Below are positions 14,601 through 17,527 of a DNA stretch of 17,527 nt, in pieces (position 1 is the first letter of the stretch; each line of letters opens with the position of its first letter). Location: the NCBI GenBank assembly GCA_023415605.1, contig JAEZKB010000292.1, positions 1 to 17,527 on the forward strand, given 5' to 3'. Origin of the DNA: Pseudomonadota bacterium. GTDB lineage: Bacteria; Pseudomonadota; Alphaproteobacteria; Rhizobiales; Devosiaceae. The position numbers were made by a program, and so were the translations under genes. The notes beneath the pieces were generated by a model, which was not told the DNA's origin, made no database searches, and was given only the letters and a program-made list of their open reading frames with translations.

Positions 14601-16100
14601 CTATTCGGTCATTTCTACGTCCGGGCGGACGCGGCGAACGGTGTCGCGCCAGCCGGCGATCTTCTCGTCGCGCAGGCGGATATCCATGCGCGGCTGGAAC
14701 TGGCGGTCGCTGGCGCGCTGGGCCGCAAAGCCCTCGGCGTCTTTCCAGATCCCGGCCTTCCAGCCGGCGAGCCAGGCGGCGCCGAGCGGAGTGACGTCGG
14801 TCATCACCGACCGGTCGACGGTGGCCTGCGCCAGGTCGGCGAGGAACTGCATAGAAAAATCCGAGCCGCTGGTGGTGCCATCGACGCGGATGCTGATCTC
14901 GCGGTTGCGGCCCCAGTCGCGGCGCATGGTCTCCATGAGGTCGTGCGACTGGTAGCCGACTGCCTCGAGGGCGGCGCGCGCCAAGTCGCGGCGCTTGATG
15001 CCGGCGGTGATGCCGAACACGGCGCCCCGGGCGTCTTCCTCCTGCCAGCCGCCGCCGGCACCGACATAGGCCGGCACCAGATAGATCGGCTTGGTGGGGT
15101 CGGACGATTGCGCCAGCCGCTCCACTTCATTGGACTCGAAGAGCTCGAGATCGTCCTGCAGCCAGCGTAGCGCACCGCCGACCGAGACGATCGCGCCTTC
15201 GAGCGCATAGGTCGGTTCGCCGTCGAGCCGGTAGGCGATGGTCGAGAGTAGCCGGTGCTTCGATCGCACGATATCGCTGCCGGTGTTGAGCAGCGCGAAG
15301 CAGTGCTCGTCATAGGTCGATTTCAGCATGCCCGGCTCGAAGCAGGCATGGCCGATCAGCGCCGCCTGCTGGTTGCCGACCACGCCGAGGATCGGGATCG
15401 GCGCCCCGAAGAGCGAGCTTTCGCTGAGGCCGAAATTGTCGGCGCTGTCCTTGACCTCGGGCAACACCGCGACCGGCACCTGGAACAGGGCCAGCAGCTC
15501 AGAATCCCACTCGTTGGTCTCGATGTTAAAGAGGATGGTCTGGCTGGCATTGCTGGCGTCGGTGGCATGCACCTTGCCGCCGGTCAGCTTATGGATGAGG
15601 AAGCTGTCGACCGTCCCGAGTGCGATCTCTCCAGCCTCGGCACGAGTACGCAGGCCGGGGATAGTGTCCAGCATCCAGGTGATCTTGCTGCCGGAGAAAT
15701 AGGGATGCAGCAGCAGGCCGGTCTTGTGGCTGACCATTTCGCCGTGGCCGGTATGGTTGAGTGAGTCGCACTCGGCGATCGTGCGCTGGTCGCGCCAGAC
15801 CAGAGCATTGCCGATGGTCCGTCCGGTCTTGCGGTCCCAAGCGATAATGGTGGCGCGCTGGTTGGCAATGCCGATGCCGGCGATTTCAGATGCATCGATG
15901 CCGGCCTGCCGGATGGCGGCCTTGCAGGCCCAGAGGCACGTGGCCCAGATTTCCTCGGGCACCTGCTCCACCCAATCAGGTTTGGGGTGGTGCTGGGTCA
16001 CATCCATGCGGGAGGTGGCGACGATCTGGTGCTTGGCATCGAAGATGAAGGCCCGACTGGTCGTCGTGCTTTGGTCGATTACCAGAATATAGGGCCCCAT
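14601..16100 (-). CDS. Divergent glycerol kinase-family (FGGY) protein, altered active site
   Basis: The 499-residue chain aligns along its full length with glycerol kinase GlpK (about 500) and an annotator would call it glpK. Shared blocks include IDQxTTTSRAF (8-18), NALVWRDQRT (98-107), PYFSGSKI (133-140) and YALEGAIVSVGGALRWLQD (298-316). Key residues differ from E. coli GlpK: the catalytic Asp245 is Asn243 (VGNQQAAL), glycerol-binding Glu84 is Ala83 (NQRATI), YGTGCF is YDEHCF (263-268), GAPYWD is GGGWQE, and the nucleotide motif DGGA is DGTT (407-410). Arg82, Trp102, Tyr134 and Phe268 remain. The start is ATG 16100, with GGGGAG 5 bases before it. It lies 120 bases downstream of the alditol oxidase gene. 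It may phosphorylate another polyol or be a pseudokinase; plain glycerol kinase activity is doubtful. Confidence 0.83.
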   Translation of the reverse strand: MGPYILVIDQSTTTSRAFIFDAKHQIVATSRMDVTQHHPKPDWVEQVPEEIWATCLWACKAAIRQAGIDASEIAGIGIANQRATIIAWDRKTGRTIGNALVWRDQRTIAECDSLNHTGHGEMVSHKTGLLLHPYFSGSKITWMLDTIPGLRTRAEAGEIALGTVDSFLIHKLTGGKVHATDASNASQTILFNIETNEWDSELLALFQVPVAVLPEVKDSADNFGLSESSLFGAPIPILGVVGNQQAALIGHACFEPGMLKSTYDEHCFALLNTGSDIVRSKHRLLSTIAYRLDGEPTYALEGAIVSVGGALRWLQDDLELFESNEVERLAQSSDPTKPIYLVPAYVGAGGGWQEEDARGAVFGITAGIKRRDLARAALEAVGYQSHDLMETMRRDWGRNREISIRVDGTTSGSDFSMQFLADLAQATVDRSVMTDVTPLGAAWLAGWKAGIWKDAEGFAAQRASDRQFQPRMDIRLRDEKIAGWRDTVRRVRPDVEMTE

Positions 16101-16220
16101 ACCCGCTCCCCGGACATCGCCTCCCAATGGCGACGCCTCCCTTTATCCGCATTACCCCGCAGAAGCCACAGCACTTGCGCGTGAGGAGCCATGCAAAGCG
16201 GCCGGGAACAGGACCTTCAC
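16101..16220. other. Gap between oxidase and FGGY genes
   Basis: This 120-base gap on the minus strand contains the FGGY ribosome site (GGGGAG near 16111) and no terminator-like hairpin, so co-transcription of the two genes is likely. No operator or promoter could be named. Confidence 0.4.
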
Positions 16221-17471
16221 CTAGGCGCCGAACACATAGTCGTCGACGAAGCCATTGCGGAACTTGCCTGTTGGATCGAGCCGGGTGGCCAAGTCGCGGA
16301 AGGCGCCGAGCTTGGGATAGCGGCCGCGCACCTCTGCGGCCGGCATGACGAAGAGCTTGCCCCAGTGCGGACGCGGGTTGAACGGGGCGAGCGCGCCTTC
16401 GAGCGCCAGCAATGCCGTCCGCACCGCCGGCCAGTCGCGCTCCCACGAGAAGTGAAATCCGACGCCGTCCTGCTGATAGTTCATGCTCATCCAGAGCTCG
16501 TCCGCCGCGATGGTACGGATTTCCGAGACTACCATCACCGGATGGAGCGCCGCTTCGATCTTGCGGATGGCCCGCATCGCCGCCGGCGCGTCCGCGCGGG
16601 CGACGAAATACTCGGACTGGAACTCGTAACCCACGGCAGGGATTGCGCCGATGCGCGCATGCGGCAGCCGGTCGTAGGAGGGGCCGAGCAGGCCGCGCTG
16701 GGCGGTGGTGCCGTAGGGCAGCTTGCCCACCACCGGGCTTGCTTCGTCTGTGGCCGGTTTCCCTTCGAAGAGATCGGCTGGCAAAACGGCCGTGGCGAGG
16801 TTCTTGAGCCAGGCCTGATCGACGACATCGCCGTTCCAGTGGGTGAAGAGGCTGACGCTGTAAGCGCTGCCCATCAGCATGTCGAAATTGTCTACAACGG
16901 CATCGAACCTCAGGCGCTGGTAGACGTCCTGCCGGACCTCAAAGCGCGGCACAAGGTCGAGCACCATGCTGGTGACGACGCCCAGCGCGCCGAGATTGAC
17001 CACGGCGCCATCGAAATCCGGCTCGCCGCGTCGGAAGGTGACGAGGTCGCCCGTGGCGGTGACGATCTCGATGGCGGCAACGGACGAGGCGAGGTTCTTG
17101 TTGGTGTTGCCAGAGCCGTGGATGGCGGTGGAAACCGCGCCGACGACGGTGAAATCGGGGATCGACGCCAGGTTGAACAGTGCCCAGCCGGCCTCTTCGA
17201 GCACCGGGCACAGCTCGGCATAGGTAATCCCACCATCAATGGTTACAGTGCGACTGGCCGCATCGATCTCGATCCGTCGCTCCAGCGAGCGTAGCGAGAT
17301 CAGCGCACCGGGCGTATCGGCGATAGCGTTGAACGAGTGCCGTGCGCCGATGGCGCGCACTTTCGGCGATTGCCGCACGATCTCCTGAACTTCGCCGACG
17401 CTGGCGGGGAAATGCGTGGAAAGTGCGCCGAAAGCGACATGCTCGGCCCAATTATGGCTGATCGTGTTCAT
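16221..17471 (-). CDS. FAD-dependent alditol oxidase-like enzyme
   Basis: This 416-residue flavoprotein of the VAO/ALO superfamily is closest in pattern and length to alditol (xylitol) oxidase AldO, which oxidises the terminal carbon of polyols to aldoses with O2 and releases H2O2 (EC 1.1.3.41, known family). His45 in GARHSFN fits the histidine that binds FAD covalently. IHGSGNTNKNLASSV (117-131) is the FAD-binding loop. The C-terminal substrate site is kept: Glu317 and Arg319 (VSEIRTIA) and Lys372 (PHWGKLF), matching AldO Glu320, Arg322 and Lys375. There is no signal peptide, so it is cytoplasmic. The start is ATG 17471 with GAGGGA upstream. A sugar-lactone oxidase is the main alternative. 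Peroxide release would call for a catalase elsewhere. Confidence 0.85.
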   Translation of the reverse strand: MNTISHNWAEHVAFGALSTHFPASVGEVQEIVRQSPKVRAIGARHSFNAIADTPGALISLRSLERRIEIDAASRTVTIDGGITYAELCPVLEEAGWALFNLASIPDFTVVGAVSTAIHGSGNTNKNLASSVAAIEIVTATGDLVTFRRGEPDFDGAVVNLGALGVVTSMVLDLVPRFEVRQDVYQRLRFDAVVDNFDMLMGSAYSVSLFTHWNGDVVDQAWLKNLATAVLPADLFEGKPATDEASPVVGKLPYGTTAQRGLLGPSYDRLPHARIGAIPAVGYEFQSEYFVARADAPAAMRAIRKIEAALHPVMVVSEIRTIAADELWMSMNYQQDGVGFHFSWERDWPAVRTALLALEGALAPFNPRPHWGKLFVMPAAEVRGRYPKLGAFRDLATRLDPTGKFRNGFVDDYVFGA

Positions 17472-17506
17472 GAAATCCCGTCCCTCGGCATCCCCACCGT
17501 CCGCCT

Positions 17507-17512
17507 TCTATA
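17507..17512 (-). promoter_or_regulatory. Possible -10 element upstream of the alditol oxidase gene
   Basis: TATAGA on the minus strand, 36 bases before the start codon, is the only -10-like hexamer in the 56 bases available. Its -35 region lies outside the window, so this is tentative. Confidence 0.25.
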
Positions 17513-17527
17513 GACGGGCAGCAGGGG

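Noticed and set aside
1..17527. Mobile elements, CRISPR arrays, tRNA or rRNA genes
   Set aside because: No transposase or integrase motifs, no regularly spaced repeats, and no tRNA- or rRNA-like segments were seen. The gene order reads as ordinary chromosomal or megaplasmid accessory metabolism.

Overview
The window is GC-rich, densely packed bacterial DNA. It is most likely from an alphaproteobacterium of the order Hyphomicrobiales (Rhizobiales). A Devosia-like genome is a guess from gene content and style, not proven. The clues are GTG starts, Tat-exported and Sec-exported binding proteins, a 'GGTCCCTGC...GCAGGGACC' extragenic palindrome of the kind common in this group, a FixK/FNR-type box and an Fbp iron importer. 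All twelve supported protein genes can be assigned to a family. I see no RNA genes, insertion sequences, CRISPR arrays or phage genes.

Region 1 (1-5454) handles uronate and aldarate sugars. On the minus strand lie a Tat-exported sugar-binding protein and the first part of its ABC permease, which runs off the left edge. Facing away is kdgD (5-dehydro-4-deoxyglucarate dehydratase), convergent with a UxuA-type mannonate dehydratase. A FadR-type GntR regulator is divergent from uxuA. A 12-base sequence (ATCATACTTCTT) occurs exactly in the uxuA/gntR gap and upstream of kdgD, and once more with one mismatch at the kdgD start region. It is a good candidate for the operator of this local regulator. 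A REP-like hairpin sits between the convergent dehydratase genes, and a strong bidirectional terminator closes the region at 5423-5454.

Region 2 (5476-12671) concerns iron. A minus-strand pair encodes an exported imelysin (M75 family) and an exported delta-60-repeat protein. Divergent from it is a plus-strand operon: a PKHD-type Fe(II)/2-oxoglutarate dioxygenase (PiuC/YbiX), then FbpA, FbpB and FbpC, a ferric-iron ABC importer with 10-base, 1-base and overlapping junctions. The shared 121-base promoter region holds a TGA-N9-TCA match, the RirA 'IRO box' pattern, overlapping candidate -35 elements on both strands.

Region 3 (12672-14581) is a compact P1B-type metal ATPase with TPC in place of the usual CPC and no N-terminal metal-binding domain. 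It is preceded by a FixK/FNR box (TTGA-N6-TCAA), which suggests induction at low oxygen.

Region 4 (14601-17471, minus strand) pairs an alditol oxidase-like FAD enzyme with a glycerol kinase homologue. The kinase homologue has lost the catalytic aspartate (Asp to Asn), one glycerol-binding glutamate (Glu to Ala) and the usual phosphate- and nucleotide-binding motifs. This divergent FGGY protein is the most unusual item in the window.
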